A stretch of DNA of 64,000 nucleotides from Nitrososphaerota archaeon (GCA_028867675.1 JAGWGA010000002.1:28097-92096), one strand, 5' to 3'. Shown: positions 10,723-20,749, numbered from the stretch's first letter. Notes: generated by a model not told the origin, from the sequence alone. Numbers and translations: made by a program.

Positions 10723-11039
10723 GTGTCAGGTCCACCAAAAAAATACACTACAATGAGTTCTTTTTTGTTTCCGTAAAACCTGTGTGGAATTTTTTTCCCA
10801 ACATAATATGCCACTCCTTCTGAAACAGGATAGTCTTTTTTGTCCACTGAAAGAAATCCGTCGCCTTTTACTACATAGTAAACCTCGTCGCTTTCATGTG
10901 GTTCTTGAGTATCGTCTTCACCTGGAGCCAATCTAAGAATTCCCGCTGCCAGATTTTCTTTGTTGATAAACGTATGAAAATATGTATCACTTTTTGCAAT
11001 TTTTTTTACAAACTCGTTAGTATTATAATCTATTTTCAA
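10719..11039 (-). CDS. Cupin-domain protein
   Basis: Single small cupin of 106 residues. The first motif is EPHESDEVYYVVKGDGFLSV and the second is PHRFYGNKKELIVVYFFGG, giving His/Glu ligands for a metal or a ligand pocket. The specific function cannot be read; many such proteins are isomerases, dioxygenase-like or small-molecule sensors. It lies tail to tail with purN. The ATG is followed by a normal archaeal N-terminus (MKIDYNTNEF). Confidence 0.75.
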   Translation of the reverse strand: MKIDYNTNEFVKKIAKSDTYFHTFINKENLAAGILRLAPGEDDTQEPHESDEVYYVVKGDGFLSVDKKDYPVSEGVAYYVGKKIPHRFYGNKKELIVVYFFGGPDT

Positions 11040-11111
11040 TAATTTGCATACAAATTGGTACTTAATGATTTTAACTATAACGTTTGCAATTCAGTCTCAT
11101 CAGATATAAAA

Positions 11112-11366
11112 TCAAGATTCAGACGTGTGTACCGTGTGGTCATGTCTGAAATTACAGGATGGACATACAAATATCTGATACAAGTCTCCATTGATGTCTT
11201 TTTTTATTTCAGAAATTAGTTTGTCCATGGCAAGTCCCTTTCTTGGACAATCAACCTCAGGACATGGCATATCATAGTCTAGGATATGGTCTAAACAAAA
11301 GTAGCCAATCTTTGAAGAATAGTTTCCTTCCTTAGAGCAACCTTTTTTTTCACATATTTGGACCAT
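11112..11366 (-). CDS. Small Cys/His-rich zinc-binding protein
   Basis: This 84-residue protein has an N-terminal C-x4-C (CEKKGC), a CLDH, a CPEVDCP pair and a C-terminal CPSCNFRHDHTVH. The spacing suggests two zinc sites, but I do not recognise the family. It could be a nucleic-acid or protein-binding adaptor. It lies alone between the cupin and an unknown gene, with AT-rich sequence on both sides. Confidence 0.6.
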   Translation of the reverse strand: MVQICEKKGCSKEGNYSSKIGYFCLDHILDYDMPCPEVDCPRKGLAMDKLISEIKKDINGDLYQIFVCPSCNFRHDHTVHTSES

Positions 11367-11496
11367 AATGAATTGGCAATGGTTATAGGTTTTTTAAACA
11401 TTAACCCAAAATTATTGTACACTTTTAACTGCCAGTATCATATTTCCGGATATTGTTTTAGTATAGTTAATTATAATGTGTAAAAAATACTAAAAC

Positions 11497-11781
11497 ATGG
11501 GTGACGGAATAGGCGGTCCTGTAATTAGTTGTCTATCTGGAAATACTTTTGAGATGACAGTTACCCATTTTCGTAAAGACAACAAGGAAGAATATGGTAA
11601 AGTTGAGAGAATTACAATTGCCAAAGTAGACAATCCAGACGACCCACAATATGAAGAAAAAACAATCCACGATTTAGAGCGTGCATTAAAGGGCAAATTT
11701 GTAACATGTAATGTACAATACAGAGACCCAAAAACGGACATATTGATTTGCAATGTATTCATTCAAAACCATCCAGAATAG
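11497..11781 (+). CDS. Conserved-looking hypothetical protein
   Basis: A 94-residue soluble protein of unknown function, with N-terminus MGDGIGGPVISCLSGNTFEM and a mixed charged C-terminal half. There is no signal peptide or membrane segment. The upstream region contains an AT-rich TATA-like stretch (TTAATTATAATG) at about 30 bases. A real gene is likely because of its codon use and its promoter. Confidence 0.55.
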   Translation: MGDGIGGPVISCLSGNTFEMTVTHFRKDNKEEYGKVERITIAKVDNPDDPQYEEKTIHDLERALKGKFVTCNVQYRDPKTDILICNVFIQNHPE

Positions 11782-11877
11782 CCATATTTTGAAAAAGTAC
11801 AAACTTTGACAAGAGATATCACGTAATGAAAAAAATATTAAACTTGATTAATACATGATAAGTGGAGAACAAAAGTC

Positions 11878-12111
11878 ATGACAATGAAGCGAGCAATAGA
11901 GATGCTAGAAAGATTAGCAAACAACCCCAAAAAGAGAATATCTAATGAACTATTAACAAAGTTTGAACAAGAGTACAAAGAAGGAAAACCTGACACATTT
12001 AACAATCTAATAAAACTGATCAGAGAAACTGAATGGTCAGATAGCGGTTATATTCATGACATACTCGAGGAATTACAACCAAGAAAATACCCTCAGCAAA
12101 AGAAAAAATGA
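11878..12111 (+). CDS. Small charged hypothetical protein
   Basis: A 77-residue, strongly charged, predicted all-helical protein (KRAIEMLERLANNPKKR, then TEWSDSGYIHDILEELQ), with no recognised domain. It ends in a basic KKKK-like tail. It sits just upstream of folD in the same direction, but folD has its own TATA-like box, so an operon is not certain. Confidence 0.5.
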   Translation: MTMKRAIEMLERLANNPKKRISNELLTKFEQEYKEGKPDTFNNLIKLIRETEWSDSGYIHDILEELQPRKYPQQKKK

Positions 12112-12179
12112 TTTGATGTGTCACATATAGTAAGTCGAATTTCCAAAGATTAAATATCCAAAAAATCATCCATGTTTGT

Positions 12180-13049
12180 TTGACAGGACAGAAAATAGAC
12201 GGAATTGCAGTTTCAACTGCTGTTAAAGACAGAGTAAAAGCAGCTGTTAAAGAATTACAAAATTCAAATGTAACACCATGTCTTGCAACAGTCCTAGTAG
12301 GGGATGATCCTGCATCTGCAACTTATGTTAAAAACAAGCAAAAAGCATGTGCTGATGTTGGGATCACTACCAAAGATCACAAGCTTCCTGCATCATTTTC
12401 TCAAAAAGAAATGAATTCACTAATTGACTTGCTAAATAAAGACGATACTGTTCATGGCATACTGGTACAATTACCATTACCTAACCAATTAGACGAATTT
12501 ACAACAACATCAAGAATTTCCCCAATAAAAGATGTAGATGGATTAACTCCATACAATATAGGCCTCTTAACATCAGGTAGGGCAATTCTCAAACCTTGTA
12601 CACCATCGGGAATAATGGAAATGTTTGATTATTACAAAATTTCACTTGAAGGAAAAAATGTGGTCGTAATTAACAGAAGCAATCTAGTTGGAAAACCCCT
12701 TTACAATCTAATGCTTGAGAAAAATGCAACAGTTACAACATGTCACTCTAGAACAAAAAATCTCAAAGAACATTGCCTTGCTGCGGACATTATAATTACA
12801 GCTATTGGTAACAGAGCAAAGTTTGTTCTTACTGAAGACATGATAAGAGAAGGAGCCATCATAATTGACGTAGGCACTGCAAGATTGGAAGGAAAACTTG
12901 TAGGAGATGTTGATTACGACAATGTCATCAAAAAAGCATCATATGTTACTCCTGTTCCAGGAGGTGTAGGACCTATGACCATAGCGATGCTTTTAAAAAA
13001 CACCGTTACAGCTGCATCAATTAGTAGAGAATTTGTCAAACACGATTGA
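12180..13049 (+). CDS. folD: Bifunctional methylene-THF dehydrogenase / methenyl-THF cyclohydrolase
   Basis: FolD interconverts 5,10-methylene-THF and 10-formyl-THF, supplying purine synthesis. Markers are ATYVKNKQKACADVGI with the catalytic lysine, GILVQLPLPNQL, KPCTPSGIMEMF, the NADP loop INRSNLVGKPLYNL, and the C-terminal TPVPGGVGPMTIAML. The start is a TTG at 12180: the upstream ATG (12172) runs into a stop after two codons, and TTAAATATCC lies at the distance expected for a leaderless message. Length (289) is typical. The 3' end overlaps the cyclo-ligase. Confidence 0.95.
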   Translation: MTGQKIDGIAVSTAVKDRVKAAVKELQNSNVTPCLATVLVGDDPASATYVKNKQKACADVGITTKDHKLPASFSQKEMNSLIDLLNKDDTVHGILVQLPLPNQLDEFTTTSRISPIKDVDGLTPYNIGLLTSGRAILKPCTPSGIMEMFDYYKISLEGKNVVVINRSNLVGKPLYNLMLEKNATVTTCHSRTKNLKEHCLAADIIITAIGNRAKFVLTEDMIREGAIIIDVGTARLEGKLVGDVDYDNVIKKASYVTPVPGGVGPMTIAMLLKNTVTAASISREFVKHD

Positions 13050-13593
13050 AAAGGCGAGACTTCGCAAACAGATGTTAGATGCAAGAGATGAACTCTCACT
13101 TGATTTTATAAAAATTGCAAGTGGCAGAATTAGAGATAATCTAAGAAAGATTGACTTTTACAGAAATGCAGAATCTACTGGAATATATTATTCAATAGGA
13201 AGTGAGGTTCAAACACATGATCTAATACAAGAGTTCTTCAATCAAGGAAAAGAGTTTGCACTTCCAAGGGTAGAAAAAAATGATCTTGTTTTCAAAAAGA
13301 TTTCAAGTCTATCAGACCTGGAGCCGGGTAGTTTTGGAGTAATGGAGCCAAAGGAAAAATGTGAAACTGTAAAAAATCTAGACGTAGTACTGGTTCCTTC
13401 AATTGCACTTACACGTGAAGGATACAGACTAGGATATGGTTTTGGATTTTATGACAGATACCTCCATGGGAAAAAATCAAAAAAGATTGGCATGTCATAT
13501 GCAAAAAATGTACTCAAGACATTTCCCCATGATAATCACGATGTCAAAATGAACTGTCTAGTTACAGAAGATGCGGTTATTCATGTAAAATAA
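13033..13593 (+). CDS. 5-formyltetrahydrofolate cyclo-ligase
   Basis: This enzyme returns 5-formyl-THF to 5,10-methenyl-THF using ATP. The family hallmarks are a basic N-terminus (ARLRKQMLDARDEL) and the ATP-binding GYRLGYGFGFYDRYL loop in the C-terminal third. It starts at TTG 13033, inside the end of folD (17-base overlap), so it is translationally coupled. Its end overlaps the convergent purD by 17 bases. Length 186 is normal. Confidence 0.9.
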   Translation: MSNTIEKARLRKQMLDARDELSLDFIKIASGRIRDNLRKIDFYRNAESTGIYYSIGSEVQTHDLIQEFFNQGKEFALPRVEKNDLVFKKISSLSDLEPGSFGVMEPKEKCETVKNLDVVLVPSIALTREGYRLGYGFGFYDRYLHGKKSKKIGMSYAKNVLKTFPHDNHDVKMNCLVTEDAVIHVK

Positions 13594-14842
13594 GACCTTT
13601 TTTGCCAATATCAGTTCTATAATACTTGGAAGGCCATGAGATTTTATCCACTCGTGCATACGCATTTTTAATTGCAAACTCTAGAGTATCTCCAACAGCA
13701 GTCACCCCAAGCACTCTTCCACCACTTGTTAGAACTTTACCACCTTCTTTTCTAGTTCCAGAATGAAATACTTGAGAATTGGGAGTAGAATCATCAAGGC
13801 CTAAGATCTCTTCATTTTTTGGATAAGATTCAGGATATCCTTTAGATGCCAGTATAACACATACTGCACTTTGTTTTTTCCACGAGATTGGAGATAATGT
13901 TGAAAGTGTTCCGTCAATGCTTGCCTGGATATAATCAATCAAATCAGAATCCATCCGCATCATTATTGGTTGACATTCAGGGTCTCCCATTCTTGCATTA
14001 AATTCTAAAACATATGGCTTGCCATCTTTTAGCATTATTCCAGCATACAAAAATCCCTTGAAAACAATTCCTTCTTTTTTCATAGACGATATGGTTTTTT
14101 CTATAACATTTTTTTGAATTTCATTTGCGGTAGCATCATCAATTACAGGGGTAGGAGAATATGTTCCCATCCCACCAGTATTTGGGCCTTTATCATTATC
14201 ATAAATTCTCTTGTGATCTTGACTTGTTGCCATTTGATATGCAGTGTTTCCATCAGACAGGGCAATAAAAGAGGCTTCAACACCATCAATTCTTTCTTCC
14301 AAAATAATATTTGAACCTGCATTACCAAAGTTTTTCTTGACTAGAATTTTATCAATGGCATCAATTACTTCTGAAGAATCATTGCAAACAATAACACCTT
14401 TTCCAGCAGCAAGTCCATCTGCTTTTACCACCAGAGGATAATCAACAGATTTTGCATACTCGATTGCTTTTTTTGGATCATCGAATACCTCAAAGCGTGC
14501 AGTTAAAATCCCGTTTCTTTTCATGAAATTTTTTGCCCAGATTTTACTTGATTCTAGCTGTGCGGCACTCTTTGTTGGACCAAATATTCTAAGGCCTCTT
14601 TTTGTAAACTCGTCAACTATGCCCATTGAGAGAGGAACCTCTGGCCCTACAACTGTTACACAGTTATTCTCTTTTGCAAACGTTGCTAGACCTTCAATAT
14701 CTTCGGATGATATATCCACATTATGAGAAGTCCCTCCATTTCCAGGAGCAAAATAAATTTTATCCACTTTAGAACTCTGGGCAAGTTTCCAACCAAGAGC
14801 ATGCTCCCGCCCCCCAGAGCCTACAACTAGAACATTGACCAA
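13577..14842 (-). CDS. purD: Phosphoribosylamine-glycine ligase (GARS)
   Basis: PurD makes GAR from phosphoribosylamine, glycine and ATP, one step before PurN. The N-terminus LVVGSGGREHALGWKL, the ATP-grasp core (PLVVKADGLAAGKGVIVCND), and EFNARMGDPECQPIMMR are all present. Length (421) is typical. The start is a TTG at 14842. A TATATAAT element at 14866-14873 is placed for a leaderless message. It is convergent with the cyclo-ligase and divergent from a hypothetical gene. Confidence 0.96.
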   Translation of the reverse strand: MVNVLVVGSGGREHALGWKLAQSSKVDKIYFAPGNGGTSHNVDISSEDIEGLATFAKENNCVTVVGPEVPLSMGIVDEFTKRGLRIFGPTKSAAQLESSKIWAKNFMKRNGILTARFEVFDDPKKAIEYAKSVDYPLVVKADGLAAGKGVIVCNDSSEVIDAIDKILVKKNFGNAGSNIILEERIDGVEASFIALSDGNTAYQMATSQDHKRIYDNDKGPNTGGMGTYSPTPVIDDATANEIQKNVIEKTISSMKKEGIVFKGFLYAGIMLKDGKPYVLEFNARMGDPECQPIMMRMDSDLIDYIQASIDGTLSTLSPISWKKQSAVCVILASKGYPESYPKNEEILGLDDSTPNSQVFHSGTRKEGGKVLTSGGRVLGVTAVGDTLEFAIKNAYARVDKISWPSKYYRTDIGKKGLILHE

Positions 14843-14865
14843 CGCTTTCGGCTTTTATTACGAGG

Positions 14866-14873
14866 TATATAAT
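14866..14873. promoter_or_regulatory. Shared, nearly symmetrical TATA element between purD and a divergent gene
   Basis: TATATAAT within GAGGTATATAATCC reads as a TATA box on both strands. On the minus strand it lies about 25 bases from the purD TTG. On the plus strand it would start a transcript near 14892, about 30 bases ahead of the next gene's likely TTG. The call rests on spacing and AT content only. Confidence 0.45.
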
Positions 14874-14924
14874 CCAAGATCGGTTTTAGAAATCTTCATT
14901 AAAGCAAGTTTCAAACGTATTATA

Positions 14925-15224
14925 TTGATTCAAGTCGATACAACAAAATCAGTTTATCTGTTTACTCATGGTAGAAGAGATTTAGAACAATCTGCAACAG
15001 ATGCACTAATTGCAAATGGTTTTTCAAAAGACAAGATATTTTCTGCCAAGCCGGATACTGTAGGAAGTGTAGGAGATTACATGGCAATGCTTTGGATGCC
15101 ACCGACTCCTGATCATATAAAAATACAAAAAATAACAAAGGTAGAAGCAGTAAAACCAGAAGGCATGATAGGACTCTGGAAAGGAGTCTCAAAAGAAGAA
15201 CTCTTTACCATACCATTAAAGTAG
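14925..15224 (+). CDS. Hypothetical protein
   Basis: I do not recognise this protein. The track ORF begins at 14835 inside purD, but those 30 residues look non-coding. The TTG at 14925 gives a protein of about 99 residues beginning MIQVDTTKSVYLFTHGRRD. It appears as an alternating alpha/beta small domain (LEQSATDALIANGFSKDKIF) with a Pro-rich middle (LWMPPTPDH). No membrane segment or motif with a known role is visible. Confidence 0.5.
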   Translation: MIQVDTTKSVYLFTHGRRDLEQSATDALIANGFSKDKIFSAKPDTVGSVGDYMAMLWMPPTPDHIKIQKITKVEAVKPEGMIGLWKGVSKEELFTIPLK

Positions 15225-15238
15225 ATAGTAACTTTTTT

Positions 15239-15541
15239 CTAAACAATATCTTGAACCAGAGCTGAGATAAAACTCTCAAACTCGGAATCTTGAAATTTTA
15301 TTTTTTCAATTTTATCCTGTGCAATTGCAGTCTGAACCGCTTGCAGATGATAACATTGCCTTCCCTTTTCCATTGCATTATAGTAATAATCCTCACATGA
15401 GCAATATCCCAAATCCAAGTCAAGCCAGTGCTCATTTTCTTTTCCAACAACAGTCCAGATCTTTCTGTTGCTTGGCTCAAACAGATGAAGTTTCACACCA
15501 TTTGATGATACAACAGATTCTACATTACCTGACTCTTTCAC
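15239..15541 (-). CDS. SWIM-type zinc-finger protein
   Basis: The central CSCEDYYYNAMEKGRQCYH matches the SWIM pattern C-x-C-x(n)-C-x-H, a small zinc fold found in DNA- or protein-binding proteins, including Rad51-partner proteins. The rest of the 100-residue protein is a short N-terminal strand region and a C-terminal helix. Known archaeal SWIM proteins are linked to recombination, but no such partner lies next to it. It is convergent with the hypothetical gene upstream. Confidence 0.65.
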   Translation of the reverse strand: MKESGNVESVVSSNGVKLHLFEPSNRKIWTVVGKENEHWLDLDLGYCSCEDYYYNAMEKGRQCYHLQAVQTAIAQDKIEKIKFQDSEFESFISALVQDIV

Positions 15542-15575
15542 AAGAATTTAATTGAAAAAGACCCGTATATCTTAG

Positions 15576-16322
15576 ATGGTTAAAACAAGAATAATCCCTT
15601 TCCAACCAGCCTTGATTTTAGAAGACGGGCAGAGGTTTCTAGTTGTAACAGATTTGCATATAGGATTTGAGATTGGCATGATCTCAAATGACATCAATGT
15701 AAGACCCGAAGGAATGATTGAGGAAATACATACAAATCTTGATGCGTTAATTGAATCTGAAAAACCAGACACTCTAATTCTCTTAGGAGACATAAAATCA
15801 GGAATAGATTCCATCTCAAAGATAGAATGGCAGACAGTTCCAATGTTTTTCGAGATTGGAAAAAAGATAAACACCATAGTTATACCAGGAAACCACGATG
15901 GTAACTTGGCTCGCCTTGTTCCAGATTATGTTACCATGACAGGTCAGTCAGGCCTAGTAGTTGGAGACATATTACTAACACATGGTCATGCAATGCCATC
16001 TGAGAATTTTTCGCATATAGACAAAATAGTGATGGGTCATCTTCACCCAGTATATTTTCAGGAAGGATCGGTCTTGGACGGACAGAGATTATGGGTATCC
16101 ATCAAGACTGACAAGAGTAAGATATTTCCATCAAATAAGGGAGAACTTGAGATAATCATAGTTCCATCTTTTAACAAGTATTTTTATGCAACATCAAAGA
16201 GATATCACAAAAAATCAATCTCGCCCATACTTGAGAGAATAAAGAATAATTGTTCTGCAAAGATTGTAACACTTGACGGGTCCATAATTGGAGACGAGTC
16301 AGCACTGGAAAATATAATTTAG
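15576..16322 (+). CDS. Calcineurin-like metallophosphoesterase
   Basis: The five-block metallophosphoesterase signature is complete: VVTDLHIGF (residues 23-31), LLGDIKSG, VIPGNHDGN, LLTHGH and MGHLHPV. These bind two metals. Length (248) and layout match the small archaeal YfcE/SbcD-like group often paired with DNA repair helicases; no helicase is adjacent here. The ATG is about 30 bases from the divergent SWIM gene, so the two share a promoter region. It abuts carB tail to tail, with no intergenic base. Confidence 0.85.
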   Translation: MVKTRIIPFQPALILEDGQRFLVVTDLHIGFEIGMISNDINVRPEGMIEEIHTNLDALIESEKPDTLILLGDIKSGIDSISKIEWQTVPMFFEIGKKINTIVIPGNHDGNLARLVPDYVTMTGQSGLVVGDILLTHGHAMPSENFSHIDKIVMGHLHPVYFQEGSVLDGQRLWVSIKTDKSKIFPSNKGELEIIIVPSFNKYFYATSKRYHKKSISPILERIKNNCSAKIVTLDGSIIGDESALENII

Positions 16323-19300
16323 TCAGTCTACTTTTTCGTATGACTCTAGTGGCTTCTTTGTAGTATCATTATGTTTTAACCACTCCAATGTTTTTGCAAA
16401 AGAATCTGCAAGCTCAGTTGTAATCAACACAGGAATTCCAAGCTCTACCGCTTTTCTTCTAATCTGATATTCATCATAGAGCATACCAACGTATTTTTCG
16501 AGTGTAGAAGTACTTGGGACATTTATGATAAAATCAATTTTTCTCTCATATAACAAATCGGCAATGTTTGGTTTTCTTTCAGGCTCACTTATTTTATAGA
16601 CTACTTCAACATCGCCTATTCTCTTGTCGGATAAAAATTCAGCAGTATGTTCAGTTGCAAGTAATTTGTATCCAAGACTTTTGAGCAACAGTGCAGTCTG
16701 GAGCAATTTTTCCTTGTTTTCAGAACCACCCGCACTGATTAGAACAGAGCCCTGTTTTGGAAGAGAATACCCTACCGAAGTTAGACCCTTTGCAAGCGCA
16801 TCATAGAAACTCTCGCCAAAACATGCTGCCTCTCCAGTTGACTGCATCTCAACTCCCAATACAACATCAGCTCCTTCTAATTGCATAAAGGAAAATTGTG
16901 GTACCTTTATTCCATAATTGTGAATTTTTCTCCACCTATCTTTTGCAACATGTGGAAGAGGTTTTCCCAATACTGCACGTGCTGCCAAATTGATTAAATT
17001 CATCCTTACAAACTTTGATACAAAAGGCATGGAGCGTGATGCTCTAATGTTCAGTTCTATGACATAGACCTGGTCTTGATTAATTAAAAATTGCAAGTTA
17101 AATGGGCCTTTGATTTTAAATGCAACTGCCACTTTTTTGGTGTAATCAAGTATTGTATCAATTACTTTGTTGTTTAGAGTCCATGGAGGAATGCACATCA
17201 TAGAATCGCCAGAATGTACTCCGGCACCTTCAATATGTTCAATTACTGCACCAATTACTACATTTTCTCCATCACCCACACCATCAACTTCAGCTTCAAG
17301 TGAGTTTAGCATGAATTTTGTAATAACTACAGGATAATCAGGTGAAACATTTGTTGCCTCTTCCAGATATTTTTTAAGTTGGGTTTCAGACCAGACTACT
17401 TTCATTGCAGCTCCACTTAGGACATATGAAGGCCTGACAAGAACTGGATATCCAACTTTAACTGCAAATTTTTTGGCATCAACAAGACTTGAAAATGCCT
17501 GCCAAGGAGGCTGGCGGATGTTTAGATCATCAAGCACCTTACTAAATGTAGAACGGTTCTCTGCCCTATCAATATCTTCAAAAGAAGTTCCAATTATTTT
17601 TATTCCATTTTGTGCAAGCTTTGGAGTGAGATTGTTTGCAGTTTGTCCTCCAACAGCTGTAACAATTCCATCAAGTTTTTCAAATTCAGATACATCCAGT
17701 ACTCGTTCCAACGTCAACTCTTCAAAGTATAATCTATCACAAATATCATAGTCAGTTGATACAGTTTCCGGATTACAATTAATCACCGATACTTCTTTTA
17801 CTCCGTTTTCTTTTAATCCCCAAACCATGTTTACTGTACCCCAATCAAACTCTACACTGCTACCAATCCTATACGGTCCAGCACCAAGTACTGCAATTTT
17901 TTGAGAATCAGATGTGACCTCAAAATCATTTGATTTTCCACCATATGTCAGATACAGATAGTTGGTTTTAGCAGGCCATTCTGCTGCAAGTGTATCAATT
18001 CGCTTGACTACAGGCAAGATTCCTTCCTTTTTTCGTATTTTTCTAATTTCTAAATCGTCTTTTCCAACAAGTCTTCCTATTTGCTTGTCAGAAAATCCCA
18101 AAATCTTTGCCTCATGAAGGACATTTTTCTCAAGTTCAGAGTCTTTGATTTTTTTTTCAGTATTTACAATATTTTGGATTTTTTCTATAAACCATGGATC
18201 GATTGCAGAAAGTTTGTAGATATGCTCTACAGTCATTCCTTGTCGTAGCGCCTCTGCAACATAGTATAAAATTCGGTCATCTGCATGTTGAAGTTTATTT
18301 TCAATCTCTTCTACATCGTATTTTTTATCCCCATTACGATTTGCAACTAGGCCATCATTTCCGATTTCAAGCATTCGGATTGATTTTTGTAATGATTCTT
18401 CGAAACATCTCCCTACTGCCATTACTTCTCCTACAGATTTCATCGTAGGACCCAAGTTACGGTTTGCAAGCTCAAACTTGCCAAAATCCCATCGCGGGTG
18501 TTTGCAGACAATGTAATCTAAAGATGGTTCAAAACAAGCAGTTGTTGTTTTTGTGATACGATTTACAAGTTCAGGCAATGTATATCCCATCACAATTTTT
18601 GCTGCCATGTATGCAATTGGATACCCAGTTGCTTTACTTGCAAGAGCTGATGAGCGAGAAAGTCTAGGATTCATTTCAATTGCAACATATTTGTCAGAAT
18701 TTGGGTCTAGTGCAAACTGGACATTACATTCTCCAACAATTTTGACATGTTTTGCAGCACGTAATGCTGCAGAACGTAATAGTTGATATTCATAATTGTC
18801 AAGTGTCTGAGAGGGGGCAACTACAATATTGTCTCCAGTATGCACTCTCATGGATAGAACATTTTCCATGTTACAAATTATCACATTGTTTCCAGTATAG
18901 TCTGCCATTACTTCATACTCGATTTGTTTCCAGTGTCCAACATATTCTTCGATTAAAACTTGGCCTACAAGACTTGCGTTAAGACCTCGAGATACAATTT
19001 CATGTAGTTCGATTTCATTGTGTGCTACACCTCCACCTTTACCACCCAGAGTATATGCAACTCGCACAATTACAGGATAACCTAGTTCGTTTGCAATTTT
19101 TTTTGCGTCGTCAAAGTTGTATACAGTCCTGCTTTTGAGAACTGGTACGTTACATGCAATCATGGAATCCTTGAAGAGTTGTCTGTCTTCTGTGGCCTGT
19201 ATTCCAAGCACCTGAGTTCCAAGTACCTTTACACCATATTTTTTGAGTACTCCGAGCTCATCTAGCTTTACTCCACAGTTGAGTGCCGTTTGGCCTCCAA

Positions 19301-19590
19301 AGCCAAGCATTAGACCATCTGGTCTTTCTGCCTCTATGATAGATTCCACATATGCAGGATTTACTGGAATAGAGTACACCTTGTCTGCAAATCTTGTATC
19401 AGTTTGAATTGTTGCAATGTTTGGATTTACAAGTACACTCTTGATTCCTTCTTCCTGAATGGCTTTGAGACATTGGCTACCGGAGTAGTCGAATTGACGG
19501 CCACTTGAAGTGACTTTCGCCTGCTTCTCCGATTTTGATTGCCCCACTGCCAAGAACTAGAATCTTCTTTAACGACTCATCTTTTGGCAT
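16323..19590 (-). CDS. carB: Carbamoyl-phosphate synthase large subunit, frame interrupted near the 5' end
   Basis: CarB builds carbamoyl phosphate from ammonia, bicarbonate and two ATP for pyrimidine and arginine synthesis. Both ATP-grasp halves and the C-terminal allosteric domain are present (for example EMNPRLSRSSALASKATGYP and ELNIRASRSMPFVSKFV). The real start is the ATG at 19590, preceded by GGGGAGG and overlapping carA by 14 bases; it encodes MPKDESLKKILVLGSGAIKI and then GEAGE. A 22-base insertion (19494-19515) then shifts the frame before FDYSGSQ. The track ORF from TTG 19553 is the other frame read through the insertion. Everything downstream is intact. Confidence 0.92.
19494..19515. 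other. 22-base insertion that breaks the carB frame
   Basis: Removing exactly these 22 bases joins GEAGE to FDYSGSQ in frame. The join matches the conserved CarB motif (GQACEFDYSGAQ in E. coli). The insertion contains the small palindrome CACTTGAAGTG and has a two-base AA/TT ambiguity at its ends. It is not a copy of the flanking sequence. It could be an assembly or sequencing fault, a real disabling mutation, or a processed element. Confidence 0.8.
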
Positions 19591-20749
19591 TGTCCTCCCC
19601 TATGAGTCGTTTGAGTTCTTCAAAAATAAACATGCAATCGAAAGGTCCAGGTGATGCTTCGGGATGAAACTGTACTGCAATTATCTTGTTTTGTTTGTGT
19701 TTTATTCCTTCCACTGTTTTGTCATCCGTATTTGTAAACCATAATTTAAAATCAGTATTCTTCAAAGACTCGGGGTCAATACAATATCCATGATTCTGAC
19801 TTGTGACATAGACTTGATCATTGTCAAGATCAACACAAGATTTGTTTTGCCCTCGATGACCATACTTTAATTTGTAAGTATTTGCGCCTCCTGCAAGTCC
19901 CAATATTTGTGCACCAAGACAAATTCCCAATGTGGGAATATTTTTTTCAATCATGCTTTTTGCAGTTTTCATTGTTTCATCACACTTTAGTGGGTCTCCA
20001 GGACCATTTGAAAATACAATACCTTTTGGATTATATGATAAAATTTTCTCAACTGAATAATTCCATGGAACTTTAATTACTCTATATCCCAGACTACGAA
20101 TATTTCGCAATATCGCATTTTTAACTCCAGTATCAATTACTACAATAGATTCAGACTCTGAGCCAAATGTTTGCGGTTCTTTTGTTGATACAGTATTCAT
20201 AAATTCTTCATCGTTGTATTTTTTTGCTGATGCCAATTTCTTTTTTAATTCCATAATATCTATTGGAGTATCAGATACTGCAAGTGCTGCCATCATAACT
20301 CCACTTGTTCGAAGTTTTATCGTAAGTTCCCTTGTATCAATTCCGGAAATTCCTGGAATTTTTTCACCATATAGCCATTCATCAAGTGTAAGGGACAGAT
20401 TCCAATGACTTGCAGTAAGGGATAATTCATGAACTACTAGCCCCCTTGCCTGTATCCTCTCAGACTCGAAATTCTTTCGTATTCCATCAGAGTCTTTTGC
20501 CAGGGGGTCGGGAACACCATAGTTTCCAACAAGAGGATATGTAAGTGTCAAAATCTGTCCACTATAGGAAGGATCAGTAAGTGCTTCAGTATATCCAGTC
20601 ATACCAGTATTGAATACTGCTTCACCAAAGGCAATGGTAGGATAGCCAAAACCCATTCCTTCAAAAACTGTTCCATCTTCTAAAATCAAAACACCAAACT
20701 TGTTCACATGTTTGGCTTTTTTTGTCGGTATCCTTGAAACCCTCTGCAT
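19577..20749 (-). CDS. carA: Carbamoyl-phosphate synthase small (glutaminase) subunit
   Basis: CarA releases ammonia from glutamine and passes it to CarB. The N-terminal CarA domain (EAVFNTGMTGYTEALTDPSY) is followed by the class-I glutaminase with the nucleophile in LGICLGAQILGLAGG and the His/Glu pair in AVQFHPEASPGP. The ATG at 20749 sits about 25 bases from a TTTAAATT box, so the message is likely leaderless. The gene overlaps carB and gives one operon. Confidence 0.96.
   Translation of the reverse strand: MQRVSRIPTKKAKHVNKFGVLILEDGTVFEGMGFGYPTIAFGEAVFNTGMTGYTEALTDPSYSGQILTLTYPLVGNYGVPDPLAKDSDGIRKNFESERIQARGLVVHELSLTASHWNLSLTLDEWLYGEKIPGISGIDTRELTIKLRTSGVMMAALAVSDTPIDIMELKKKLASAKKYNDEEFMNTVSTKEPQTFGSESESIVVIDTGVKNAILRNIRSLGYRVIKVPWNYSVEKILSYNPKGIVFSNGPGDPLKCDETMKTAKSMIEKNIPTLGICLGAQILGLAGGANTYKLKYGHRGQNKSCVDLDNDQVYVTSQNHGYCIDPESLKNTDFKLWFTNTDDKTVEGIKHKQNKIIAVQFHPEASPGPFDCMFIFEELKRLIGEDNAKR

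Noticed and set aside
14835-14924. N-terminal extension of the 129-residue ORF next to purD
   Set aside because: It overlaps purD's start and the promoter region and has no conserved-looking sequence; a TTG at 14925 is more likely.
18752-18982. ORFs on the plus strand inside carB (also 16624-16806, 17473-17751 and similar)
   Set aside because: These are shadows in other frames of a confident carB; no promoter, start context or domain supports them.
19494-19515. Archaeal bulge-helix-bulge intron in carB
   Set aside because: The exon-intron pairing does not give the two 3-base bulges and 4-base helix; only loose pairings are possible.
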